From: Notamacropus eugenii
Taxonomy: Eukaryota; Chordata; Mammalia; Diprotodontia; Macropodidae
Direction of reading: 5' to 3'
Length of the DNA: 64,000 nt
Assembly: GCF_028372415.1 (NCBI RefSeq)
Contig: NC_092878.1
Location: forward strand, 2,011,501 to 2,075,500
Shown: one piece after another, positions 25,201 through 34,918 of the stretch
How the letters are laid out: each line of letters begins with the position of its first letter
How positions within the stretch are numbered: position 1 is the first letter of the stretch
Notes under the pieces: generated by a model
Seen by the model: only the letters and a program-made list of their open reading frames with translations
Told to the model about the DNA's origin: nothing
The model's database searches: none
Program-made: the position numbers and the translations under genes

Positions 25201-25569
25201 TTATTTTGCTTCTCTTATTGCTAAAGCTAACATTTCTAGAACAAAATTAAATAACAATGGGCATCCTTGTTTCACCCCTGATCTTACTGGGAAGGATTCT
25301 AGCTTATCCTCGCTACAGATAATGCTTGTTGATGGTTTTGGATAGATACTACTTTTTATTTTAAGAGAAGCTCCATTTATTCCCATGCTCTCTAGTGTTT
25401 TTAATAGGAATGGGTGCTGTATTGTATCAAAAGTTTTTTCTGCATCTATTGAGATAATTATATGATTGCTGTTGGTTTTGTTATTGATATGGTCAATTAT
25501 GCTAATAGTTTTCCTAACAGTGAACCAGCCCTGCATTCCTGATATAAATTCCACCTGGTCATGGTGCAT
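25201..25569 (-). pseudogene. L1 ORF2 reverse transcriptase fragment
   Basis: A 122-codon open piece holds [20 protein letters not shown] and [19 protein letters not shown], the fingers/palm blocks of L1 reverse transcriptase. It ends before the FADD motif, which is degraded downstream. Confidence 0.9.
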
Positions 25570-26621
25570 TATTCTGGTGATAAATTGCTGTAAGCTTTTT
25601 GCTAATATTTTGTTTAAAATTTTTGTATTAACATTTATTAGGTTAATTAATCTATAATTTTCTTTCTCTGTTTCATCCTTCCTGATTTAGGTATTAGTAC
25701 CATATTTGTGTCAAAAAAGGAATTTAGTAGGATGCCACCTATTTTTCCAAATAGTTTATATAATATTGGAATTAACTGTTCACTAAATGTTTGGCAGAAT
25801 TCACCTTGTAAATCCACCTGGCCCTGAAAATATTTTTCTTAGAGAATTCATTGATGGCTTGTTCAATTTCTTTTTTCTAAAGTGGGGTTAAGTATTTTGT
25901 TTCCTCTTCTGTTGATCTGGGCAATTTATACTTTTGTAAATATTGTTAACATTTCACTTAGATTGTCAGATTTATTGGCATACAGTCAAGCAAAATAGTT
26001 CCTAATCATCGCTTAACCAAAAGTTTCATCGTTTTTTTCACAAAACCAGCTCTTAGTTTTATTACTTTAAAAAGTTTTCTTAGTTTCAATTTTATTAATC
26101 TCTCCTTTGAGTTTCAGAATTTTGTTCAATTGGGGGTTTTTACTTTGTTCTTTTTCTAGCTTTTTAAATTGTATACCCAATTCATTGATCTGCTTTTTCT
26201 CTATTTTATTCATGTGAACATTTATTTAGAGATAAATAATTTCCTCTAAGTATTGCTTTGGCTGCATCCCATGAATTTCGGTATGCTGTCTCATTACTGA
26301 CTTTGTTGTTTGACTCACTCATTCTTTAGGATTATTTAGTTTCAAAGAGACTTTTAATCTATCTTCCCATGACTCTATATTACATGTAATTTTTTATTGC
26401 ATCATCATCTAAAAACGATGTGTTTAATATTTCTGCCTTTCTGAATCTGAATGTAAGGTTTTTATGCCCTGACACATGGTCAATTTTTGTGCAGGTATCA
26501 TGGACCACTGAGAAAAAAGTATATTCCTTTTTATTCCCAGTTTTCTCCAGAAGTCTACTACATCTAACATTTCTAAAATTCTATTCACCTCCTTAACTTC
26601 TTGTTTACTTTCTGGTTAGAT

Positions 26622-26969
26622 TTATCTAGTCCTGAGAGGGGGAAGTTGAGGTCCCCTACTAGTACAGTTTTTGCTATTTCTTCCTATAATTAACAAATTC
26701 TCCTCTAAGAATTTGGATGCTGTACCACTTGGTGCATATATGTTTAGTATTGTTATTACTTCATTGTCTATGGGACCTTTCAGCAAAATGTAGTTTTCTT
26801 CCTTGTCTCTTTCAATTAGATTTTTGCTTTTGTCTTGTCTGAGATCAGGACTGCTGCCCCTGTTTTGTTTTGTTTTTTTTACTTCAGCTGAAGCATAATA
26901 TATTCTGCTCCAGCCTTTTACTTTTACTCTGTGTGTCTCTGCTTGAAATGTGTTTCTTGTAAACAACAT
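26622..26969 (-). pseudogene. L1 ORF2 endonuclease fragment
   Basis: The translation contains AETHRVKVKGWSRIYYASAE, NLIERDKEENYILLKGPIDN and ILNIYAPSG, all typical of the APE-type endonuclease of L1 ORF2p. Frame breaks separate it from the reverse transcriptase piece. Confidence 0.88.
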
Positions 26970-29344
26970 AATGCAGGATTCTGGTTTTTAATCCACTCTT
27001 CTATCTGCTTCTGTTCATCCCATTCACATTCAGTTATGATTACTGTATATTTCCCTCCATCTTCTTTTTTTCTTGTTTACACTTTTCTCTCTCATTTCAC
27101 CCTGTCCCTCCTCACTAGTGTTTTGCTTCTGATCACCACCTCCATCCTATCCTCCCACCCTTTCTTTTCCCCTTCTCCTCCTACTTCCCTATAGGGTAAA
27201 ACAGACTTGTCTACCTAGCTAAGTATTGCCAAATCCAATAAGAGTAAGGTTTAAACAATGTTCACCCCCCTTCTTCCTTTGCCACTACTATAATAGACCT
27301 TTCATGTAATATAATTTTACCCCATTATGCCTCCCCCTTTCCTCTTCTCCCAGTACAATATTTTACTCCTTAATTTTTTTATCATCACATCAAAGTCAAC
27401 TTAGATCCCCACCCTCTAAATATACCCCTTCTAACTTCCCTAGTAGAGATACAGTTTTTGAGAGTTACAAGTATCATCTTCCCATGTTGGGATGGAAACC
27501 TCATCGAATACCATGGTTTTGTTTATTTGTTTGTTTGTTTATCTTTTTGTGTTTTTCTTGAGCCTTGTATCTGAAGATCAAATATTCTGTTCACCTTTGG
27601 TCTTTCCATCAGGAAAGTTCGAAAGTCCCCTATCTGAGTGAATGTCCATCTTTTACCCTGGAAGATTATGCTCAGTTTTGCTGGATAGTTGATTCTTGCT
27701 TGTAATCCAAGCTCCTTTGCTTTTCTGGAGGATCATATTTCAAGCCTTCAGATCCTTTTAATGTAGCAGCTGCTAAGTTCCATGCAATCCTGACTGGTTC
27801 CTTGATATTTGAATTGTTTCTTTCTGGCTGTTTGAAGTATTTTCTCCTTGACCTGACAGTTCTGGATTTTGGCAACAATATTCCTTGGGGTTTTCATTTT
27901 ATGATCCCTTTCAGGAGGTGATCAGCTGTTTCTTTCAATGACTACTTTACCCTCTGGTTCAGGGATATCAGGTCATTTTCCTTGATAATGTCTTGAAAGA
28001 TGCTGTCCACGTTTGTTTTTTTGATCATGGCTTCCAAGTAGTCCAATAATTCTTAAATTACCTCTTCTGGATCTATTTTCCAGTGAGGTATTTCACATTT
28101 TCTTCTATGTTGCCATTCTTTTGATTTTGTTTGACTGATTCCTGATGTCTCATGGAGTCATTAGCTTGTACTTGTCCAATTCTATTTTTAAAGAAATTAT
28201 TTTTCTTCAGTTAGTTTTTACACCTCCTTTTCCATTTGGCCAATTCTACTTTTAAAGGAGTTTGTTTTCTTCAGTGCATTTTCCCCCCATTTTGCCAATT
28301 CTATTTTTAAGGAATTACTTATCTTCAATTTTTGCACTTTTCCCAAGCTGTTGACTCTTTTTCATATTTCTCTTGCACAACTCTCATTTCATTCCCCAAT
28401 TTTTCTTCTACCTCTCTTACTTGATTTTAAAAATTCTTTCTAACTCTTCTAAAAGAACTTCTTGGCCTTGAGACCAATTCATATTTCCCTTTGAAGCTTC
28501 ACATGTACACATTTTAACATTGTCCTCTTCCACATTTGTGTTTGGATCTTCCCTATAGCCACAGTAACTTTCTATGGTCAGAGCTCTTTTTTTGGTTTTT
28601 GCTCATTTTAAAAGTTGAGCTCTGCTCCTGAGACAGGGGGCACTGTCCGAAGTTTCTTGCACAGGGATCTGGTCACTGGTTTTCTACACCAGGGCCTCTG
28701 GGGTTGGAAGCTTGCCCACTGTACTAAGGTGACCCAGCCTAGTCACGCATGTTGTGTCCTAGGTTACAGGGCTGGCAGTTTGCCTGCTGTGCTGGGGTTG
28801 GAGTCCTCACAGCTGGCCTGTTGTACTATTGGCCTGCAAAGTCAGGACCATGGAGCCTCAGGTGCTGATATGTACAGTGTCTGAGAGCCTCCTGCTCGTT
28901 TCCCCAGACACCGTCTGCATTGAGCTCCATTCCCCTTTACCCAAGTGAGACAGACATTTCCTGAAGTTTTTCTATGTTATCTTGGGCTAGAAAATTATTT
29001 TATTCTCTCTTTTGTGGATTCTGTTGCTCCAAAATTCTTGCAGAAGCTTAATTTCAAATTGTTTCTGAGGGGCACTGAGGAGAGCTCAGGCAACTTCCTG
29101 GCTTCTCTCTGCCATCTTGGTTCTGCACTCATAATTCACATTTTTTAAGTAAAATTTACTACTTTCTCATCAAAGCTACTCATTTTCCTTTCAAATCTTC
29201 CCTTCAGAGCTGTCATTTCATTTTTTCTCTTTCTTCACTTCTTCTAGGTATTCATGTATTACTTATGGAAAACCTACTTTTTTCCTTTGAATCCTGTTTG
29301 CAGTTTTTATGAAAGTGAATTTGTATACTGATGGGCACTTTTTG

Positions 29345-29990
29345 GATTTACTTTTTAAAAAATAGTTCAACAAATATTTTTAAAGTTAATCTATCTTCCC
29401 ATTACTCCCTTTCCCACCAACTCTGCAAAAAATAATCTGAAAAAAATCCCTCTTAATAGTCTAGAAAAATAAATTCCCACATGAGCCATGTCCAAAAATA
29501 TATTTCTTTTACATTTCAAGTTCATCACCTGTGTCAGAACATGAGTGATGCATTTCCTATTCATTCCTTTAGAAGTGTACTTAATCATTGTGTAGATCAG
29601 AATTCTAAAGTCTTTCTAAGTCGTTTTTCTGTTATCATAGTGTAAATCATTCTATTTCTGCTCATTTCACTCTGCACCAAGAGGTCAGTTTCCTCTGATA
29701 TAGTCCATTTCACCACTTTTATGGCACAATAATATTCCACTACATTCACATACCACAATTTTTTTTGGCCATTCCTCAATAGGATACCTTTTTCGTTTTC
29801 AATTTTTGGCTACCACAAAGAATTGATATAACTATTTTTGTACACAGAGATCTTTTTCCTTGATTTCTTTGAATATTATAATGGATTCAAAGGATATTAA
29901 GTTTAGCAACTTTCTGGACATAATTCCAAACAATTATGAGTTGATTTACCATATCACGGTCTTTAGTTCTGGGACTGGGGTTTGGTGCCA
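29345..29990 (-). mobile_element. L1 3' end (minus)
   Basis: It contains CTGCTCATTTCACTCTGCAC, CACAATAATATTCCACTACA and CCATTCCTCAATAGGATACC. It sits just upstream of the 6-kb L1 and is a separate, older copy. Confidence 0.68.
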
Positions 29991-30736
29991 CAGTCAGGTT
30001 CTGTTGAATGAGGTGGTTGGCCTTCTTTGGTTTTACCCTGGTTCTTACATTGACTTCTACCTCCTAAGATTAATCTCACTTGATCTTTGAGGTTTAGTGC
30101 TAGTTTTAGGGAGAGGGAGAATATGTCCGAGAGATATGAGATAAGGAAGAGAAGAGGGAGCTCAAAGCAAATGACCTCAATTTTTTTTTCACAAATTATG
30201 ACATGAAGTTCTCTGCTGAGAGGGTGAGAGGAAGAGCTGCTATGGGAGGCTTGAGGAGAAATAAGATTTGAAACTACAACTATAGAGAGTGGGAAAGTGA
30301 GTACCTTAGAGAATAAAATGATTCACCTGCTGCAGTGAGGGTCCAGTTGAGAGAGATTATGGATTATTTGTAGTGAACACAGTCAGCTCGCTGGAATGAC
30401 TTCTTCCAGCTCCTTTCAACAAGGAGTAAGCAAACAAGAGCAAAGGGGGTAGACAGTAGGAATAATCCAAGGTTAGGGCTTCCCATGTGAGAATCAAGTA
30501 GGCAGAAAGGGAAAGAGATGTGAGAGTAGAGAACAGTACAATGAACTATTAACTAGAAGACTGAGCTTTCAAAAGGAATAAAATTAAATTGGAGTCGAAG
30601 TGACAGCCAGGGAGAATGCTAAGTGATGAAGGGACTGGAGTTCCTCAAAAAATAAGTTCAGGAATGGTAAGGTAAAGGAAGAGAAGATGTAAGGTTCTGA
30701 TCTGATAAAAAAAAAATTGGAGTTATTAATTGTTGA
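29991..30736. other. Intergenic, purine-rich, unclassified
   Basis: G/A-rich sequence with no open frame of note. Similar sequence continues after the provirus (32,200-32,690), so the provirus may sit inside an older unclassified repeat. Confidence 0.4.
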
Positions 30737-30783
30737 ACTGGAACACTACTGGGTGACAATAAGATACTGGAACACTACTGGGT
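30737..30783 (+). repeat. 29-bp tandem duplication at the provirus insertion site
   Basis: A 29-bp unit (30,737-30,765) is followed by 18 bp of a second identical copy (30,766-30,783). The missing 11 bp of that second copy continue after the provirus (32,030-32,040). The tandem pair therefore predates the insertion, which landed in copy two. Confidence 0.9.
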
Positions 30784-31395
30784 TGCTGGGGATGGAAGCT
30801 CAATTCCATGTGGACAGTCTCGGGCGGGTAAAGGTGGGAACTTCTAAATCTTAGAGTTCTCATGAGGCCCCCCATAAACACCAGGGAATCGAGGAGTGAG
30901 ACCGAGCAATCTCGTGTATTTCTACCTCTTCCCGTGAGAAACGTGATGGGAGAGAGCTCTCCCCGCCCTCGAGATTGTCCCGGATCTGGGCACACCTATT
31001 GTTATCTAACAGGCACGGTATTCAGGTGCAAACTATGCGGCTGGAGAGCTTAATTAGGATCAGGAAAGCCTGAAAGCGCTCTTAGCGCGGGAGGGGCGCG
31101 GACAGGACAGAAGGCTCCGTTTTTCCTCTCTTCGCTCTCCCCTCCCCCTCTCTCCCCACTTACACTTCTGCTTCCAATCTCTTATTGTAAGATCTTTGCC
31201 TCCTTGGGAGATTCCTCGCTCCCTCCTAAGGAAGAATTCCCCCTGCACTTGTAACCAGGACCCTGAATAAAAGCCTAACCCTTGTTCGACTCCGTAAAGT
31301 CTCTTCTCTCATACGTTTATCCGGTTTGGCCAGCCGAAGACCTGCGATACAGGTAAGGTAAGACTCGGGTAGCCCACAGGCCTCTAGGCCTGGCA
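30784..31395 (+). repeat. Endogenous retrovirus 5' LTR (612 bp)
   Basis: It starts TGCTGGGG and ends GGCA, two bases before the primer-binding site. AATAAA at 31,266-31,271 is the expected poly(A) signal at the end of R. The downstream part (about 31,290-31,395) is U5-like. A consensus splice donor (CAG|GTAAGG, at 31,352|31,353) lies in U5. I could not place a clear TATA box: the left U3 copy has CTTCTAAAT where the inverted copy keeps CTTATAAAT, but that spot is too far upstream to be the obvious core promoter. Confidence 0.88.
31266..31271 (+). promoter_or_regulatory. LTR poly(A) signal
   Basis: AATAAA inside the LTR, followed by AGCC and a T/C-rich stretch, at the place expected near the R/U5 border. 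Confidence 0.6.
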
Positions 31396-31397
31396 GT

Positions 31398-31415
31398 TGG
31401 CGCCCGAACAGGGAC
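31398..31415 (+). promoter_or_regulatory. Retroviral primer-binding site, tRNA-Lys(3) type
   Basis: TGGCGCCCGAACAGGGAC lies two bases after the LTR end. This 18-mer is complementary to the 3' end of tRNA-Lys3, the primer used by several betaretroviruses and lentiviruses. It supports the LTR boundary and the sense of the element. Confidence 0.93.
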
Positions 31416-31504
31416 AGGAGCGCAGATATCCTGGGTGGTTGGGAACACCCGGAAGGCTGTGAAAGACACGAGTCCCGAATCCTAGATTCGGAAGGAGAGA
31501 AAGA

Positions 31505-31510
31505 GTGAGT
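31505..31510 (+). promoter_or_regulatory. Candidate splice donor in the retroviral leader
   Basis: GTGAGT preceded by AAAGA, between the primer-binding site and the gag start, where a major splice donor is usual. No acceptor or env remains in this copy. Confidence 0.35.
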
Positions 31511-31541
31511 AGCTTCCCACACCCATGGGAAAAGGGCAGGG

Positions 31542-32042
31542 ATGGGGAATCAATTGCCAGTAATAAAGCCAGAGGAACAGGAGGTCTGGGCTGAGATACT
31601 TTACAGGGAATGCAGGGAGGCGGGGGTCACTATAGAGTTAAACGACCTCCGAGAATTTTGTAAAAGGATTTGGAAAGTTTCTCCTTGGCTCGAGCAGACC
31701 GGAATATCAAGAGAAAGATGGGGAGCGGTCGGAGAACAAATGACCGCTTATGAGCAACAATGCCCCGGGGAGCTGGAGGATTTAGATTTCCTGATATTCG
31801 GTGTGATTAAAAGTCTTTTGGAAGGGCCGGAGAGACCAGGGCGGGGAGAGCTCTCTCCCATCACGTTTCTCACGGGAAGAGGCGGAAATACACGAGATTG
31901 CTCGGTCTTACTCCTCGATTCCCTGGTGTTTATGGGGGGCCTCGTGAGAACTCTAAGATTTATAAGTTCCCACCTTTACCCGCCCGAGACTGTCCACATG
32001 GAATTGAGCTTCCATCCCCAGCACTGGGTGACAATAAGATAA
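31542..32042 (+). pseudogene. gag: Truncated gag (matrix region) fused in frame to antisense U3
   Basis: An ATG 126 bp after the primer-binding site opens a 166-codon frame starting Met-Gly, as in myristoylated Gag proteins. The first about 98 codons look like a betaretroviral matrix domain: a charged helical region with spaced Trp residues. At 31,838 the sequence switches to inverted U3, yet the frame stays open for about 60 more codons and stops just past the provirus, within the duplicated target sequence. Capsid, nucleocapsid and all of pol are missing. The last part is antisense LTR and not a viral protein domain. The matrix call rests on position, the Met-Gly start and overall character, not on an alignment. 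Confidence 0.75.
31838..32023 (-). repeat. Inverted copy of the first 186 bp of U3
   Basis: This is the reverse complement of 30,784-30,969 with five differences, ending in CA directly before the target duplication. It stands where a direct 3' LTR should be. The junction with gag at 31,837/31,838 shows at most two or three bases of ambiguity. Confidence 0.93.
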
Positions 32043-32053
32043 AAGGTGTGAGG

Positions 32054-32195
32054 GCAGCTATGTGGTACAGTAGACAGAGCACTGGTCCTGGAGTCAGGAG
32101 AACCTGAGTTCAAATCCAGCCTCAGACACTTGACTCTTACCAGCTTTGTGACCCTGGGCAAGCCATTTAAACCCCTCCGCCCCCCAAAAAAGGTC
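32054..32195 (+). mobile_element. tRNA-derived SINE
   Basis: It starts GGCAGCTATGTGGTACAGTA, with an A-box/B-box-like region (GAGTTCAAATCCAGCCTCAG) and the tail GTGACCCTGGGCAAGCCATT, then a C/A-rich end. It lies 30 bp after the provirus. Confidence 0.75.
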
Positions 32196-32199
32196 AAGT

Positions 32200-33230
32200 G
32201 TGTGACCATTTCTGAGTGGAGATTTAGGCATTCTAATGCCCAATATTCCAAGATTAGAGTGCCATCAGTATTGAAAGCCCCTAATGTATAAGGGCAGGAG
32301 TGTGGATAGACAGGAAAACAGGTACTAAATTTGGGAAATGAGGGAGAATGTTCTGAGGGTCCACAGATAACTGCTACTAGAATCTTATATGGGTTATAAA
32401 TTTGAATGGAGTGAACCTCAGAAGAGGAAAGGCTGCTGAGTTGAGAGTCTAGGGCCTCATGGGGGAGAAAGGAGTATTCCAGCTTCCTCCAAGAAGCAGA
32501 ATTAGGAAGTATTAAGGAAAGTATACTCAGTACCTAAAGAGTTGGCAGATCTGGGCATTAAGGATTAAGGAGGGGTACGGTTTACTCTTACATAGTTCTA
32601 ACTCATCCCAGGGATTAGGAGACATACAGGAGGAATGAGTTTGTTAGTCATAAAGGGACAGTCTGGGAAGAGGCCATTTGGACCTCTTCATACCCTGTGG
32701 TCTCTACTGGTGATTCTCAGTGCCTCAGTTCTACCTCTTGGGGTCTCTGTTCCACCTTGAAACTCCATGGTTTGCTTTGTTGGGGACTGAAGGAAAACAC
32801 TGATAAAGTCAGTAGTTGAATGAAAGGAGACATTTCCTTTGCAGGATTTCTCTAAGGTAAATACCCATAACAATGAGATATTTTGAATTTCTTGGCATCC
32901 TACTTCTCTTTTGTATCAGTCCAGAGGGCTAGCTTCTCTGCTAAGTGTAAAGAAACTACCTGGCACAGTCACCACAAGAGCCGAATCATTTCATGGAGAG
33001 AGCAGAGAAAAGATATAGAAAAATTCAAGTTGTATAATGCAAGAAAGTCACACTAAGAGCCAAGATTCTTGACTGGACAGCACAAGCTTGAACAAGGCCC
33101 CCACAATGTTGGAGCTGGAGCTGTGTGATCCAGCTGCCCTCTGTTCTCAATAACACTGTCATCATCTAATTGAGTAATGTGAATTTACATTCTACTTGAG
33201 TAGCACGTCATAGTCATCTGATCTGTTGTA
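32200..33230. other. Intergenic, nothing assigned
   Basis: Purine-rich at first, then mixed. No gene or named repeat recognised. Confidence 0.4.
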
Positions 33231-33232
33231 TG

Positions 33233-33305
33233 GTCTCTCTCTCTCTCTCTCATCATATATACATACATATATATACATATATATGTATGTATATATATGT
33301 ATATC
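33233..33305 (+). repeat. (TC)n followed by an AT-rich palindrome
   Basis: A TC run (33,233-33,250) adjoins alternating purine-pyrimidine sequence. Arms of about 20 bp (ATACATACATATATAT / ATATATATGTATGTAT) are separated by two bases. Confidence 0.85.
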
Positions 33306-33861
33306 ATCCACTCATTTTGATGTGTTCCAAATGGAGGACAGGTGACGTTGGAGTATTGTGTGTGAAGTTCTTAATTCCAGGCTAAGAAATATTCTAAATA
33401 ATCAAACTAATAAAATTTTATCTCCCTGTCATATTTGTTTTCTAAAGCTGTCTCTCTATATACTCCTCGTCCCCCCCTCCCCTCCATCACTAAAGCCCCT
33501 ACAGCCTCTGAGTGTATAACTGCTATCCCAACAAGATTGACTACATACCTTGCTACCCTCACACTCTCAATCAGCTCTCCAGAAGCTGAATCTTGGCAAA
33601 TGACACTGAAAAAGGCTCTATCCATTCACTACAGTGTGGTATGAATTCTTGGCTCAAAGCCATTTCACCTACAAAGAACTGCACATGGTGGGGTAGTTGC
33701 TAGATAAGCCTGAGTCCTTTCTGTCTTTATTTTCACTAGATTGTAGCTCAAATGGAGACTTCTGTCTCATCTCAGTTTCACAGAGCCTGGTGAAATAAAA
33801 GGTTGGAGAGTCATGGAATAAGGCATGAGAGAGGCAAATGAGTCAAAGTCAATATTTGTGA

Positions 33862-33934
33862 GGAGCCGTTAGGTGGCGCATGATTAGAGCACTAGCCTGG
33901 AGTCAGGAGGCCCTGAGTTCAAATCCGGCCTCAG

Positions 33935-33937
<3 letters not shown>
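33862..33937 (+). mobile_element. tRNA-derived SINE, truncated into a CA microsatellite
   Basis: GCCGTTAGGTGGCGCATGAT to GTTCAAATCCGGCCTCAGAC matches the 5' half of the tRNA-derived SINE. It then passes directly into (CA)n, which seems to have expanded from the SINE's CAGACA. Confidence 0.7.

Positions 33938-33995
<58 letters not shown>
33938..33995 (+). repeat. (CA)n microsatellite
   Basis: A pure CA run of about 58 bp, adjoining the truncated SINE. Confidence 0.97.
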
Positions 33996-33998
<3 letters not shown>

Positions 33999-34912
33999 TT
34001 ATTATAGTAAATGTCAATAACTTAATACTGACTCCTAATCAAGTTCTCGTTCTACTATATTTCTCAGTATACCTTGATTTATACTTCCTTCCGTCTTTGA
34101 ATATGATGATGGCACTAAATGAATCACCATGAATTTTTCCCCATCCCTTGAAGAGGGAATATGGGACTAAATTTACAATCTAAATGGTCTTTCTCGAGAA
34201 CAGTAAGTTATACCGTTGCAGTGGCACAGCAAGTTAGACATTCCTACCTACCCTGCTCTCTATCGCTTCCCCTCTCTTAGTCAATACCGCCAGTGTCACT
34301 GGTGTTATTCATCTCTTATGTAACAGCTTACAAAATAATAAAAGACCAGAAGTAATCAGTATGGACAATTTTATGCCAGTTGTACATTTAATTGAACTTT
34401 TCCAAATTAGAGAACCCAACTCCAAAACGTGAAAATTACTGCCTGTTAAGGTACATTTCATTTTCTCTCCCAAAAGTTTAACACAGTAAAATACTTATAA
34501 ATGAGGAATTCAGTGCACTTTCAATAACTATCTGGCTGATAATAAGGAGACAAAAATGGCTTCCATCCATGAAAAAAGATAGTTCCACAAAAAAGACAGC
34601 CCAACATTTTCAAAATATTAACATTAAATAAATGAGGGTGAGGGGAATAAAGCGCTGCCTTTCCACCACACAGAAACTTTCCTAGACAACTTTGTTTGAA
34701 ACAGGGCTTTGCAACATTTGACATGCCAAGCACAGACTGGCATCTCAGTCACTACTTGACCACCATCTGTAACTTGCACTGCAGTGTTCACTCCTTCCTC
34801 TCCCACCTTACGGGATGCCTCTGCTAGGCCAGCAAAACCTTCCCTTCTACACACGTCCCTCCACTGAGGATCACACCATCTTACTTCCCTCTACCACCAC
34901 CGTACTTAGATC

Positions 34913-34918
34913 TTTATT
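34913..34918 (-). terminator. Candidate AP4E1 poly(A) signal
   Basis: The minus strand reads AATAAA with a GT-rich element shortly downstream. It is the best polyadenylation context found below the AP4E1 stop. Confidence 0.45.

Larger units (their letters stand above)
23130..29130 (-). mobile_element. L1 retrotransposon, nearly full length, decayed
   Basis: The element reads on the minus strand. Its 5' end near 29,130 carries the L1-like start ACCAAGATGGCAGAG. ORF1 remnants (about 27,600-28,500) include PAKLSIIFQGK. A purine-rich inter-ORF region spans about 27,040-27,450. An ORF2 endonuclease piece follows (26,622-26,969, with DNEVITILNIYAPSG). The reverse transcriptase piece (25,201-25,569) has SGVKQGCPL, and the 3' end is near 23,130. 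The region expected to hold the catalytic FADD box (about 25,120-25,150) reads FAN followed by a stop in that frame, so it is broken by base loss. A (TC)n run at 24,984-25,007 lies inside. Stops and frameshifts make it immobile. Confidence 0.88.
30784..32023 (+). mobile_element. Rearranged betaretrovirus-like provirus with two U3 termini
   Basis: The 1,240-bp insert is flanked on both sides by CTGGGT (30,778-30,783 and 32,024-32,029), a 6-bp target duplication as made by betaretroviral integrases. In order it holds a complete LTR (30,784-31,395), a primer-binding site (31,398-31,415), a leader, the 5' part of gag (31,542-31,837), and then the first 186 bp of U3 in inverted orientation (31,838-32,023). 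There is no protease, pol, env, polypurine tract or direct 3' LTR. The two 186-bp U3 copies differ at 5 positions by my hand count (about 2.7%), suggesting a fairly recent insertion. The boundaries are sharp because TG starts the left copy and CA ends the inverted copy, each next to the duplication. Confidence 0.9.

Noticed and set aside
28615..28884. 89-codon plus-strand frame in a GC-richer patch
   Set aside because: It is antisense to the 5' region of the minus-strand L1.
30748..32041. A 19-bp target-site duplication around the provirus
   Set aside because: The extra length is explained by the older 29-bp tandem repeat. The true integrase duplication is the 6-bp CTGGGT.
32054..32195. Possible tRNA gene
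   Set aside because: The A/B-box-like sequence belongs to a dispersed tRNA-derived SINE with a tail, not a foldable tRNA.
33435..33644. Plus- and minus-strand frames of about 70 codons
   Set aside because: No domain recognised, and no splice or repeat context to support them.
1..34894. Exons of TNFAIP8L3, the expected neighbour
   Set aside because: No frame resembles a TIPE-family protein. The gene probably lies beyond position 1.
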